The notes beneath the pieces are model-generated. The model searched no databases. It saw only the letters and a program-made list of their open reading frames with translations, and was not told the origin of the DNA. A DNA stretch of 64,000 nt from Halichondria panicea. Taxonomy: Eukaryota; Porifera; Demospongiae; Suberitida; Halichondriidae. Positions 37,826 through 49,309 of this stretch are shown here, piece after piece (the first letter of the stretch is position 1; the number at the start of each line of letters is the position of its first letter). Made by a program: the position numbers and the translations under genes. Where the stretch lies: the NCBI RefSeq assembly GCF_963675165.1, contig NC_087377.1, positions 5,704,042 through 5,768,041 of the forward strand, written 5' to 3'.

Positions 37826-38260
37826 CCCCCCTCACAGATAGTAGTGAATCTGTCTCAGACACCCCCACCCAGCACTGAATTTGATACTGCTGGTCCTAGC
37901 CAACGTCGACCTCGTGGTGGAGAGGAAGGCAGTGGTACGGGAAGTAGAGGGGCAAGAAACAGCTCCTGACCCGGGAACAGACCATTCTCGATGGTCCATG
38001 GCTGAAGCGTGAGTGTGACGCTTTGTCTTACCAGTATTGTGGCCCAGTACCTGGTCCATCTGTGACCAGCATGTCTGCATCTGAGCTTTTTTACCGGTAT
38101 TTTACGAATGAAGTGTGGCGACATATAATTGATGAAACTAACCGGTATGCAGCCAGATGCAGATGCAGACAAAACCTAAGCCTTCATTGGAATGCTTATT
38201 ATACCTGTACTAACCCCCTCATTCGCGTTGGTTTATCTGAAGTTGTGTCGCGCATCAGAT
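37826..38260 (+). pseudogene. piggyBac-like transposase, N-terminal remnant
   Basis: About 38023-38175 reads CGPVPGPSVTSMSASELFYR then FTNEVWRHIIDETNRYAA, which fits the conserved start of the piggyBac/PGBD transposase domain (host-like DDE fold). The preceding 200 bp read as a Ser/Pro/Arg-rich leader (GPSQRRPRGGEEGSG) with one stop. The catalytic part is absent. The match is from memory of the family pattern. Confidence 0.55.
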
Positions 38261-38280
38261 TTCAGCAGACGTGTAGAACC

Positions 38281-38925
38281 TAAAAAAAGCCGAGATGTCC
38301 ATACGTGAGCCTATAGACCAGGTACAATATATTATACTTACATTAATACACCTTTCTACAGGTGTGTCTACTTGGCATCTTGTCTACTTGGCATCTTCTT
38401 TCGTCTCTCTTATTGTCGTCTCTCTTATTGGAAAATGAGTGTCACCAGCTTGATTTTAGGGTTAGGGCAGAAGACAGTGGTGGAGCCAGCTATGCACATC
38501 AGAGTGAACAATTTGAACTAGATATGCAAGTAACTACGGTAATACAACATGACTTTATAAACGGTACATGACCAGGCTCAACGAGAACATAGTACAATCG
38601 GACCACCTTGTTGCCGTTTTACTAATGTTGTCTGATGACTCTCCCCCCCATGAACGTAAGCAGAAAAACGATGCTTCTAAATTTGTAAATTATGAGAGAT
38701 TTCTGTTGCCGGGGGCTTAGACACTAGACACGGCTCTGGCCTCTTTTAATGCCCACAGACTTTTAACATTTGTGGCACATTTGTAGGGAATCATGTTCAC
38801 AGAACCCTGAGGCAGTTACCGTCGCGTTACTGTGTGCCGATTTAGCAGAAGGAATTACGAGGAAATTTTTGGTTGCTTTCCAGCTCTTTGAAAAATGCGA
38901 CCGAGGGTATATAATAATTTCTGAA
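38281..38925. other. No gene recognised
   Basis: Contains a perfect 16-bp tandem duplication (38365-38396) and a further one of gtctctcttattg just after it. Codon-like segments (38770-38900) may belong to the next fragment. Confidence 0.4.
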
Positions 38926-38926
38926 A

Positions 38927-39215
38927 GTGAAATTTTATATTTTATTTACACCGAGTGTACTCTACTTCTATACCTCTACTTTCCTAACAGAGCAAGATAT
39001 CAGAGCCTTTGTGTCCTTTTACAAGACATGGTTTCCCACGGCTTCTGTGTTTCCCAAACTGCACCATTCCTTAGGCTGGCTTTGGTTTAATGGGAGAGCA
39101 AGGTGCAGAATCGAGCAAGGTGCAGAATCCATCCACCGGTGGTTTAACTCACAGAAGCGAGTGTACACAACAATGGCAGATGGAGTTGAACAACTCACTT
39201 CATTCACGTGAATTG
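38927..39215 (+). pseudogene. C-terminus of an uncharacterised TE-like family
   Basis: The segment reads EQDIRAFVSFYKTWFPTASV, then a His/Leu region, and near 39091-39140 the GEQGAESIH-type box that ends an unnamed multicopy cnidarian/sponge family known to me. A 17-bp tandem duplication (39096-39129) falls exactly in that box and shifts the frame. The tail is RVYTTMADGVEQL with a stop at 39209. Function unknown. Confidence 0.5.
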
Positions 39216-39862
39216 AGATTGAGAGTCTGTAGGCAACACAGGATGAGGTGACACATGTTGAGAGTCTGTAGGCGACATAGATTGGTAGGCGACATAGGAT
39301 TGAGAGTATGTAGGCGACATAAGTTGAGGCGACATAGATTGGGAGTATGTAGGCGACATAAATTGAGAGTCTGTAGGGGACACAGATTGAGGCAACACAG
39401 GATGAGGCGACACAGGTTGAGAGTCTGTAGGCGACACAGATTGAGAGTCGACACAGATTGAGGCAACACAGGATGAGAGTCTGTAGGCGACACAGATTGA
39501 GAGTCTGTAGGCGACACGTTGAGGTTGACACAGGATGAGTCAGTAGGCAACACAGATTGAGGCAACACAGGATGAGGCGACACAGGTTGAGATTGAGGCG
39601 ACACAGATTGAGAGTCTGTAGGCGACAGGTTGAGGCGACAGGTTGAGGCGACACAGGATGAGGCGACACAGGTTGAGAGTCAGGAGTCTGTAGGTGACAC
39701 AGGTTGAGGCGACACAGATTGAGACGACACAGGATGAGAATTGATGGTTCTCAATACCTGTAGAAAAACATAACATCAATCATGTTCATATAATTAACAA
39801 ACAAAAATACCTTTCCCATTCGTTTTGGCACCGCTGGAAAAAGCGTGATTTACGCGGCATAG
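39200..39862 (-). pseudogene. Possible small gene with a Ser/Pro repeat exon
   Basis: On the minus strand, ATG near 39859 starts MPRKSRFFQRCQNEWE, followed by a GT-containing donor (gaaag/gtattt) and, about 60 nt later, a pyrimidine tract with AG near 39760. The next exon would be a repeat coding SPTDSQSVSPQ-type units until about 39200. Frames switch several times because the repeat has gained short duplications. It may be a real low-complexity exon or a minisatellite that happens to be open. Confidence 0.4.
39205..39750. repeat. Minisatellite, 12-24 bp units
   Basis: Plus-strand units are variants of gagtctgtaggcgacacagattgaggcaacacaggat. The pieces gaggcgacacag(g/a)tt and gagtctgtaggcgacac alternate irregularly. 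Several overlapping open frames on both strands are products of the repeat. Confidence 0.9.
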
Positions 39863-41050
39863 CTACATGTATATTTATACATGATGTAATGAACTTTACA
39901 CTTACACCCATACACACTTGTAGGTCTATTTGCACTTCACATTCAAAATATCTAATACATACGTACATAGAAAAAAGTGTGTTGATACTTTGCGCACAAA
40001 TACTATACTGTATTGCGTAATTGCGTAACTTATGCTAAATATTTTTCACTGTTATAATGGGTCTAACAAATGCACACAGCACTAGTAATGCCAACAAAAC
40101 CTAAATCGACAATAGGAACACAAAATGGTTGTATTAGAAACAGGACTCTTCAAAATCTCTCTAAACGATGAACACACATTTCTTCCAGATAAAGCACATA
40201 CAGCTACACGTTTCAGACCAGAGCTACTTTCGCGGGATTATCGCGGTGAATATTAAAAGAGATACACTTCTACAGCCTTTACATAGAGATCAAAGTAAAA
40301 GCATCACGTGAATCACATCACGTGAATCACTTCTACTCTAGCCACTAGCCACAGAACGTGCAAGCAGTAATTGCTCACACAGAGGAGGAGGGCGGAGCTT
40401 CAATGTTAAGTCTCATGAAAATGGATCATTTCTAGAAATTCTGCTAGAAGTTGAAGGTACCGAGGAGGGGTCTGGGGAGACGACCTAAGAGAGCAGGAGC
40501 TACCCTTGAGGAGGGGAGAAGTCACTGAGCCGAGAGTTTGATGGCCTGGTGACCCAGCTGGAAGACTAAAGTCAAGAGTATTTATTGTGATCAGATTACT
40601 ATGTATGATGTTGAATGTAGTAATAGAGATGCTACACGTGTAAGTGAGCTAGAGACAGCAGGGCGCTCACGTAGGCAAGGTAACTGTGCAGGCAACTAGA
40701 ATTTCGAGCGCAGGCGCCCCCAGAGTCGTTGGTCGAAGGGGGAAAGCCCCTCCCGTTGACCCATTCTCAGCTGAGAATCCTGAAGTGAGACTGGACGACT
40801 GGTTGGTTCCTACAGTACAGTGTATGTATAGACCATGTGACACAACAGCCATGTGACATGTCAAGTAGATTAAATATAGACCAACATGCCATCTGCAGTT
40901 TAGTACAGTACATGACAAAATGTCAACTAATCAGCAGGAGAGAGATCCTGTATCCGCGTCCACAATAAATATTTTTGATATACATATTCAGATGTAACAC
41001 AGTCACAATACATCACGTAAGAGTAAGCATGCATGACAAACAGAATTATT
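39863..41050. other. Mostly unassigned; probably holds a gypsy LTR at its right end
   Basis: 40300-40335 carries a 14-bp tandem duplication (atcacgtgaatcac). No credible gene. The stretch left of 41074 should contain the LTR belonging to the pol tail described next, but its far edge cannot be fixed. Confidence 0.4.
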
Positions 41051-41059
41051 ACTAACTAT

Positions 41060-41463
41060 ACGCTTTGTTACACACCCCCTCCTCTAGACTCGATCGTCCC
41101 GATCAAGCGGTCAGGTGGTGGGCATCTTCTGGTCACTGGGTACCTCCTCATGGGTATGTCCTCCTTCTCAGCTGCTGCAGTCTCAAGCTGCGGTGGTCTC
41201 GTCGTCAGCTGTGCTCCTCAGAGACCTCATCGCCCTCGTCCACGCCGGTCTTCTCCCCCTAAGCATTTTTTCTTCCCTCCATACCAATAGAATCCTGCTG
41301 GTAGATTTGGTGGGCTCAGTTTCACTTGTATGTTGAGGGAGTTTGAGCAAACATCTGGGCCGCTTAGTTTCCTCAAACGACCACTCTCCTCCTGGGGGAA
41401 TCTCACAAACACCCAATCCCTCACCGATCTCTGTCGCTGAGACATGGCTACACGTGCCATCAC
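41060..41463 (-). pseudogene. gypsy pol C-terminus and 3' LTR start
   Basis: Minus-strand frames from 41463 read RDWVFVRFPQEESGRLRKLS and LSPPNLPAGFYWYGG, a pattern of the last part of one gypsy pol lineage. The tract tctagaggaggggg followed by TGTGTAACAAAG at 41074 looks like a polypurine tract and LTR start. Everything upstream of this in the element is gone. Confidence 0.65.
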
Positions 41464-41938
41464 GAGTGTCTGTAGATCCCTAGCTTATTCAAAAGTACAC
41501 GTGACCCTCCACACATTTCAATTGTGTCTGATAATAGCAAGTGTAGTACTTTCATGTTTGTAGTACGTGCAGAATAGTACGTTACAAAGAATGCTGAACC
41601 TTCTCAACTCAGAACAAGTCTCCGTACCACTGCCTCTTTCTTTCCTTGTTCTTGTGATTGATTTTACTGATCTGTGTTTTGTATTTGCTCGTTTATGTTT
41701 AGGTATTTTAAGGTGGAGTTTAGAGAATCTGTATTAATCTGTCTGTATCGTTCACTTTCTTTATGAACTAAGTAATGTCCCCAGCTTTGTTCAATATAGC
41801 AACATCACTGTCCACGCTACTAAGTTTCTCATATGACACCTCTGTGTCAATACTGTTTTGTGATCTACCTAATGCCCAGGACAGGCATGTTAACAAATCG
41901 CTGTTCTTTGGAAATAACACGGTACCATATCATATCGC
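41464..41938. other. No gene recognised
   Basis: Low-complexity T-rich and A-rich sequence without supported features. Confidence 0.5.
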
Positions 41939-44900
41939 CTATGCACACACTTGAATTTTAGGTGATGATGAAGGTAAAGCAGGACCTGTTTTAGCTGTTT
42001 TAGTAGCCATTTGCCATTTGGACGTGAAGTTTACACTGCCGTCCACGATGCAATCTGCTGATGAGTTGTCCACGTACATGCTAAGGAACATTCTGGACAA
42101 AGTTGGTAGTAACATGGCTTGGTTATCACACAGTGCTTGGCTAGGTGTAGCACTATGTGCAGTGTGCATTTAGTGAGCTTGTCAGTATTGGGATCTGACT
42201 TCGTGTATTATATATAGTTTAGGATTTGAGCGTTGCTGTACTTACACATTTCTAAATGGATTTGATAACATGACAAACAAATGACATCATTGTCAGTAAT
42301 TTCCTCCTCTCCGCACAGGAGGGAATTGACAAGAAGAACGTCTGGACAGTGTCTGTGGAAGCGTTTGCCAGACTTCGGTAATCCCGCAGGACGAACATGT
42401 AGTGGGTGAGTTAAATTCTCTGTACAAATACTGGTAATGTTCATTGCACTAACATGTACATGTTCTAGCTCACTAACTGTAGCAAATGAGGGAGAAATAA
42501 ACCTGTCGCTTGGTGATGTTAGGCAGTTAGGATATACACATTTGGGAACAATACCACTATTTTTCTTCCACTTTGGTATGAAATGTGCCGGATATGTGTG
42601 TTGAGCTTGCCGATAATGCAAGTCACAAGAAATGTTTTTGCCAGGTTTGCCGTGAGTGTTAACGGTTCTTGACCATGTCAACTGAGCCTTTTGCCTCTCT
42701 GTAAAGAGAAACTCGTGTTGAGCTAGAATAATAAACGCCTCTATGGAATAGTTAGTCCGTTTGTCGAGCTTAAATATAGTATCGCCAGCAGCGTATTACA
42801 CGTTCTCCATCTCCCTCACGAACTCCGTCATTAAGTTCCATGAGCAGCAATCCAAGTGACAAAAGATTACGAGCATATGCATTCACTAAGTCAGGCTTGC
42901 TAACAACAGGAAGAGAATGTGAGACAGGTTGCTCAGAAGGAGTGGTACTCGACTGTGTTAGTGTGGGTGGATCAAGCTCAACAAATTGATTAATGACAGA
43001 TGTGCACGTAAGCATCAGAATGCCGCAGTAACAATATGACCTTCTACAACCGTGATTAGGAAGTCTTCAGAAGCTGCAACATTGGAGTCGGGCTTTTTCG
43101 TTATGGCGATTGATAACATTTCTGAGGTGGTACAGTGTGCCAATCTCTTTGGATGAGCTGATCTTGTACAGTCTGCACCAAATTGTCTATACAAGAATAA
43201 AGTATAACAATTAATGAAGGCTTCAGCCAGTTAGCTCACTTGACATGTACGGCATACACCAAGATTCCACAAGATTCCAGTATATATTCGAAACAAAAAC
43301 AGTTGTTGGTCTTACCCCCATGAGGACGCCTTTGCAGTGCCAGTCCTCACACACTGCCAGTCCTCACACACAGGCAAAATTCCCTCAAGACGCTCTTTTG
43401 GGCGCTGTCCACATTTCCGTATCCCCTTGCCCGAGCTGCAGTCAACATGTTATGAAAGTCATCATAGAATAACTCGGCCGTCGGTGACATCAACCATACA
43501 GGCGGTTGGAACATACTCATCCATGACTCATACCATGTCTTCATACTTGGTTTCACTTTTCAGACTGATACTGATACCGAGAGGAACCTGTAAAAAAAGT
43601 TACATAAGTTCACTGACAGTAATGAGTACATGTATGATTATACTGATTATACTTACCACGTGAGACTTCTCAGACATCTCATGAGAAAAGCGGTGGAGAA
43701 TGTGCCGTCCAAGACAGCGAGAAAATGACTTCAAAAACGAAAAGTTCTTGATCAATATACGTGCAACAAGAATTGCCATATTTTGTCGAATTGCTTCACT
43801 GTCTTGCTTCGTTGGTAGCATTGATTCAAGACGTATGTTCCCAATATTTGGGCGACACGGTTTATCATCAAAAGATGACAGGTCGATTCGATCAAGAACA
43901 GCATACTTGTGAACATAATGCAATGACTTCGTCTGGTGGTCTATTCTCATATCATTGGGTTTAACAGTTTTATCAATATTGTCCAAAACAATCTTGTAAG
44001 TTTTGGGAGAGCTTTCCGTTGGAATGAGAGAATGCTATGAGAGAATGCTGTGATCCAAATACCTCGCCGACGACTCGGATGACGTTGATTTCTCAGCAGA
44101 GGAGTAGTAATTGCTGCTGGCTGTTGTTTGTTGTGTCTTAGTGGATACAGACGAATGGTTGGAAAAAGACGATGTATTTTGAGTAGATGGCAGTGAGTGT
44201 ACAGAAGGAGGAATTTCCTCTAACATTTCATTGCCACAGCTGATGGTGGTCACAAGGTCAACAGGTGGTTGATTAATCTGCAATGAATCGACAGTACTTA
44301 ACACACGGTTTATCAACATACCTGGAGTTTTCTTGACTCTACATCCTGCTTCCATGACTTGACTTTCTCATCAAAATCTTTGCCTAGCACATTGATGAAT
44401 GCTAATGTAGCTTTGTGAGACAGGCATAGGCGAAGCTTCTGGTAAACTTAAACAAGATACCGAAATTAACAAGCATGCATGTGACTATTCGTTACAGTGA
44501 ACTAACCTGCTTACTAGCGTGAACTCCATAAATGAGAACAGACATGAGTCGCTGAACAAGATTCAGCTTCTGACTTCGTGCCCTCGCCAACAGACCACAA
44601 CACAGACCACAACACAAACCAACGATCGCATTAACGTTTACTTTGCGAGGGCCTTTTGATCGGATAGACCTAAGACTTGTTAGGGAGCTTGTCAATAGAG
44701 TTGGAGATGTCTTGTGTAGCTCATCAACCAGCATCTTCCAAGTGAAATCTTCAGGAGTAGATGGAGTAGTGCTCTTCAGGATTGTTTTGATGTCTACCGA
44801 ACCGAACGCAAGGCCATCATCTCACGTGCCATAGATTTGCCAATGAGAGGGACTGTTCTTTTCAGGATTTTGCGGTCTGACCTGCCTTGCAATTGAGGCT

Positions 44901-45475
44901 CTGTCCCTTCGTCACTACGCCCAAGACGCTTCAGTGAGTGAGAAAGCCGTCGTATATTTGGTTTCCGGTCGGCACGTTTCTCGACCACCTATATAATTTA
45001 CACACGTTTTCTACATGTTATGTGTATTTACCGTGACAAGAGAACTGCCTTGAGGGTGCATACGATTTGCCTTCTGCGCTTAGCTAGTAACGACCCACCA
45101 TCACTTGTACGTTTCCTTGTAGGTGTGGACAACTCGCAATCTATGATTTTTGATTTTGTTTTTACTTTATATACATTCCTACCTTGTTGACAACCTTTCA
45201 TTTCTTGTGAGTCAGGTCTTGCATCAGCTTGTTTCCCACCTTCAACACATTCTCTTGAAGGGTATTCGTAGCCTTAACATACGACTCCAAGGCTCTGAAA
45301 CATTTCCTACACACATAGCTACTAGGGCTGCTGTCTCCAGGAGTGTGAGCTGCAGGTAGAACACGGTCTATATCTTCTTGCTTGAAGAAGTCACTCATGA
45401 AACGTCTCAGTACTGGAACAAATTGAGCAGCTCTAGGATTGTATAGAATTCTCTTCTCTGCACAGTGTTAGCACC
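41939..45475 (-). pseudogene. Multi-exon gene with ZAD-like zinc finger, uncharacterised family
   Basis: Minus-strand order: 45475-45198, a Cys pair (WC.HC, with TAA between them at 45470) and VCRKCFRALESYV, a C2...C2 ZAD-like finger. 44988-44794, basic region with IGKSMAREMMALRS. 44734-44517, LVQRLMSVLIYGVHASKQ, ending at a GTTAGT donor. 44438-about 44330, KLRLCLSHKATLAFINVL, after a 78-nt intron. 44355-44035, Ser/Thr-rich. 43986-43600, SLHYVHKYAVLDRIDLSSF and QNMAILVARILI. 42681-42208, TWSRTVNTHGKPGKNISCDL, then a second Cys/His segment. Motif order recalls an expanded animal/fungal family that I associate with DUF6589 (from memory). Frameshifts and several stops suggest a dead or badly sequenced copy. 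A transposon-linked role is inference. Confidence 0.55.
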
Positions 45476-46155
45476 ATGCCAAACACAAATCCACACAAAT
45501 CCATTGCAGCAGGTCTTTCCATAGATAGTACTATCTATGGTCTTTCTTTAAAATAATTATAGCGCTTGACGCTTTGTGCGTATTATTAACAAATACGTGG
45601 AGATGTAAGGTCACCGATTTGATTACATTCCATTGGTTTTGTGAGCAATCAACATTCCATTGTGAAATGACCTCATGACAAGAGTGCCATGAGACTAGGT
45701 ATTGGTTGCTAGGCATTTTATTGCTCTGGAAACCCGATAGAGAATTACAGACATTTCACTTCACTGTTAATTAAGAATCCGACGGTTAAAGGGTTAATGT
45801 CACTGAAGTAACAAAATAGTTGCATGCAATATACATACTATACACACACATGTGCATAGTCTAATTGAATCAACTTGATATAATTATTTGTAGCATACTT
45901 TTTGCACTTTTTGTATTCTTACTAAGGCACATGTCTGATGTAACAAAATATTTGTTATTCATATAATCGCCTTCTGCAAGCATATTAATGTCCCTGAAGT
46001 AACAAAATAGTTGCATGCAATAATTATACATACTATACACACGCATGTGCATAGTCGAGTTTATTCGTTGAATCAACTTGATATAATTGTACGTAGCATA
46101 CTTTTGCATGCATTCCAAAGGCACATGTCTGATGTAACAAAATATTGTTATAAAT
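45476..46155. other. Spacer with internal repeats
   Basis: A segment with gttgcatgcaat, atacatactatacacac and catgtctgatgtaacaaaat occurs twice (about 45795-45955 and 45985-46145). No credible gene. Confidence 0.5.
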
Positions 46156-46158
46156 AAC

Positions 46159-46791
46159 GTAACAAAAGGTGCAGAACGAGTCTGGATAGCGATACTCTCA
46201 GACCATCTGATTGTCATAATATAGCCAAACTGTTACAACAGCAGACATAGCCTGCACCTGGGAGCTGTCCATCGCAGAGCGGCAATGTGAGAAATACGAA
46301 CCATTGGCAAGAGCGATGGGACGTACCAAGTGCAACAAGGAGTGGATGGTGCAGACTTGCGCTCTCATGCTTGGCACCGTGGGTAACTTCAGTAACAATT
46401 TTGTTATTCATATCCTACATTCTTTAATGTAACAAAAGGTGGAGAACGATCCTAGATAGCAATACTCTCAGACCATCTGGTTGTTAGGAACTCACATAGC
46501 CAAACTGTTACAATAGCAGACGTAGCCATCACAGAGCGGCAATGCGAGAAAGTGGGGAAATACGAACCATTGGCAAGGGCGATGGGACGTACCAAGCGCA
46601 ACAAGGAGTGGACGATGCAGACCTGTGCTCTCGTGCTTGGTGACTTGGGCACCGTGGGTAACTTCCGGAGTAGTATCAGGGCTCTCAAACTTTCGATGAT
46701 AGATGGCTTACCGGTAAACTGTCAGTACGAGGTGCTGTTCTATCCGGTCCGAATCCATCATAGGTCTTGTGGCAAAACTCTAAAAAGATGA
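46159..46791 (+). pseudogene. LINE-tail-like fragment, duplicated in tandem
   Basis: Two copies of about 235 bp (46159-46390 and 46429-46666) are offset by 270 bp. In the second copy, the frame reads EKVGKYEPLARAMGRTKRNK, then ALVLGDLGTVGN, then runs to a stop near 46789. The pattern (ADVAI, EK..KY..L, V..GALGTV) resembles the region after the RT domain in many LINE retrotransposons. The first copy has stops. Identification is tentative. Confidence 0.45.
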
Positions 46792-47640
46792 ATAAATATA
46801 AAACAAAGAATAGAAAGCAAAAACATATTTATTTATCGAGGTGTCAGTATTGAATTGACCAATCTATTTTATATTAACAGCTGTGTTATACAGCTGCTAT
46901 ATACAGCTGCTAGTTCAAGTGAACCGTTGACCCTCATACAAAGTCTTCTATGGTGAAGCTTGCACTAGACTTATATATCGCTTATTTAATCAACCTCAGA
47001 GGATAATTTACATACGATAATGGGTCAGCTCAGCTGCAAAGAGACAATCCTGGTCTTGACTTGCTTTGTGAGATTGCTCTCAGGAATTGACGTTCAGCGT
47101 TGAAGACTTATTATGATCGGTCACATTGACATTGATGTTGCATCTTCACGATGGTCTTGTGCATAATTATAGTACCTGGTAGAGGAGGACAAGTATGATG
47201 TGAGTGTGGTGTTAGCGCTGCAAAATATTTACCCAGTATCTGAGATCAAGGGCGTGCTATGCTGCATTTGTGCTATGCTGCATTTCCTGGAATTGTTATA
47301 ATAACAGTCGGTCGCTGGACAATTTCCGTTCACATGACCGACGTCTATGAAATTCTGTTGACAAAAGGCCAGGATATTTTATCGGTGCCAAAGTGAAACG
47401 GTATGTCCGAGAAGAACCACCCACTGCCCAAAGATGATGCTGCAGTAGAGAGGAGGGGTGGAGAGGTATGTACTCTGATATTGTATAGCATACAATTATA
47501 TATAATCATAATTGAAAGCTTGGTCGCAACAAGGATGTTAGTGCACATGCGCTGCCAAAATAAAACTTCTGTACTTCAAACTTCTGTACTTCAAAAACGC
47601 TAATTATAATGGCAAGGCTTTGAAAACGGCAGTGGTACGA
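46792..47640. other. No gene recognised
   Basis: Contains a perfect 16-bp tandem duplication at 47254-47285 and a 15-bp one of acttctgtacttcaa around 47565-47596. It may hold the left end of the Harbinger element, whose terminal repeat I could not identify. Confidence 0.45.
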
Positions 47641-47652
47641 ATGTTCTCACTC

Positions 47653-47830
47653 TGTGTGTGTGTGTGTGTGTGTGTTTGCGTACGTATGTGTGTGTTTGCG
47701 TGCGCGCATGTGTGTGTGTGTGTGCGTGTGTGGGTGTGGGTGTGTGTGTTTGTGTATGTATGTGTGTGTGCGTGTGCGTGTGTGTGTGTGTACGGGAGTG
47801 TTTGTGTATGCTTGTATGTGTGCGTGTGTC
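47653..47830. repeat. (TG)n microsatellite
   Basis: Imperfect TG/CG dinucleotide tract. The long open frames on both strands (Cys/Val- and His/Thr-rich) are artefacts of it. Confidence 0.95.
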
Positions 47831-47909
47831 TAACCATGATTTCTCTCTCTATGCAGCCTTGCAGGTGCAGGTGCTCTAGCTAGCTATAGATCTACTAGAT
47901 TAGGCAGAC

Positions 47910-49068
47910 ATGGCCATGGAGATGCAGCAGAAGAGGAAGAGCAGTGCTTGTGGTTGGGACAGCTAGGCTACACGCGCTCTCATTAATATATGGGGCCAAA
48001 CAGATGTCCAGAGCAAGCTAGACTCTGTAAAGAGAAACAGAGACATCTTCCTGAAAGTATCTAGAGATCTCCAAGACCTTGGATACAACTGGACCTGGGA
48101 GCAGTGTAGAACTAAAATAAAGAACCTCACCCAAAAGTATAGAAAGGTACAATAGTATAGGCTATAATATAATTACAGCTAATAATAATATGCAGGTTAA
48201 AGTCGAGTCACTGGTCAGGGCAGGTCAACCTGCCCTTTTTATGAGGAAATTGATGCCATCCTTGGCACAAGAGCAGCATCGACACCTCCAACTTTGCTTG
48301 AGAGCAGCAGCAATACTGACGATACTGATGGTAAGGGAACAATTTAATGCTAGTGAGGAAACTGAATGCTAGTCGGTCCCATGCAGTTGGTGGAATTAGT
48401 ACTTAACTGCTCATTGCTTAATTGTTATGTAGGATGTGTTGATTGGAGTGTGTTGCAATCACAACATTCGCCAGCTGACACTGAAGAAGGTAAATGTTTT
48501 CTCTCTAGTTGCCTATATTATTATTTTGCCTGTAAAAGATCACCACGGTGAAGATACAGCAGGTGGAGGGGGAGGAGCTAGTGACAATCCGGTAATCGAA
48601 TCAGCAGACAATCGAGGTTCACTTAATCCTATGCCCACTCCAATACCTGCTACGGAGAGAAACAAAGGTGTTTGAATATCAATTATAACATCGTTTGTCC
48701 TAACAAAATTAATTTGATTGTATATAGCACTAAAAAGAAAACGCTCCACTAAGTCTAGCACTTCTTCAGAGCTTACCACAATTATTTGTGATATGGAGGA
48801 GAAGGCAGAAGAGATGGAACTAAAGCGAATGAAGCTGGAGGCAGAGATAGAAGAAAAAAGGAGGCAAGAGGAACGAAAGCATGAAAAACGAATGCAAACC
48901 ATGATGATGGGTTTCATGACCCAGATGATGAATATGGTTAGTCCTCCATCATTTCCTCACTCCAGCACCAGCTATTTACCACCTTCATATCCACCACCAT
49001 CTCCAACTTACGACCCATCTCAAGCCTTTCCCCCTATCAGTGATTATCCCCCTACTACTGACCCTTAA
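47910..49068 (+). pseudogene. Myb/SANT-like protein of a PIF/Harbinger element
   Basis: Five exons: 47910-48146, 48196-48330, 48433-48489, 48539-48667 and 48728-49068, with introns of 49-102 nt; exons 2-5 join in one phase. Exon 1 gives a Myb/SANT-like DNA-binding domain (ATRALINIWG, WEQCRTKIKNLTQKYRK). Exon 2 gives FYEEIDAILGTR, typical of the partner protein of Harbinger transposases. The last exon has a Glu/Lys/Arg coiled coil, Met-rich turn and Pro/Ser/Tyr tail. In Harbinger elements this protein binds the ends and helps import the transposase into the nucleus. Defects: TAG at 47964 inside the Myb domain and a small frame slip at the start of exon 2. Confidence 0.8.
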
Positions 49069-49309
49069 CTTGTTGTTGGCATTAACCAATCATTATAACA
49101 GTTATAATTATATCCATACCATAATTAACATCACGGCTTTACTTATAAACATGCAGTCAATGTTATTATTATAGTGTTAAACACAATCATGTATGACAGT
49201 TACTCAATGTTGAACTGATGAACGTATAATTATATATAATTATAGTGATCATAATAATTAGATGAATGGTGAACATGTGATATACTTAATAGCTTTTATA
49301 ACAGAAAGA

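Noticed and set aside
37832-38172. Minus-strand frames opposite the piggyBac-like remnant
   Set aside because: No family features; they are shadows of the plus-strand coding remnant.
39204-39669. Leu/Cys/Arg-rich and Arg/His-rich frames on both strands
   Set aside because: They are frame variants of one minisatellite; only the Ser/Pro frame with a plausible first exon was kept as a weak candidate.
41033-41336. Plus-strand Ser/Pro/Leu-rich frames
   Set aside because: The minus strand here matches a gypsy pol tail with polypurine tract and LTR start.
47604-47883. Cys/Val-rich (+) and His/Thr-rich (-) open frames
   Set aside because: They read through a (TG)n microsatellite.
48540-48917. Minus-strand Ser/Phe-rich frame
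   Set aside because: It overlaps exons 4 and 5 of the Myb/SANT-like gene, whose splice phases and motifs are consistent.
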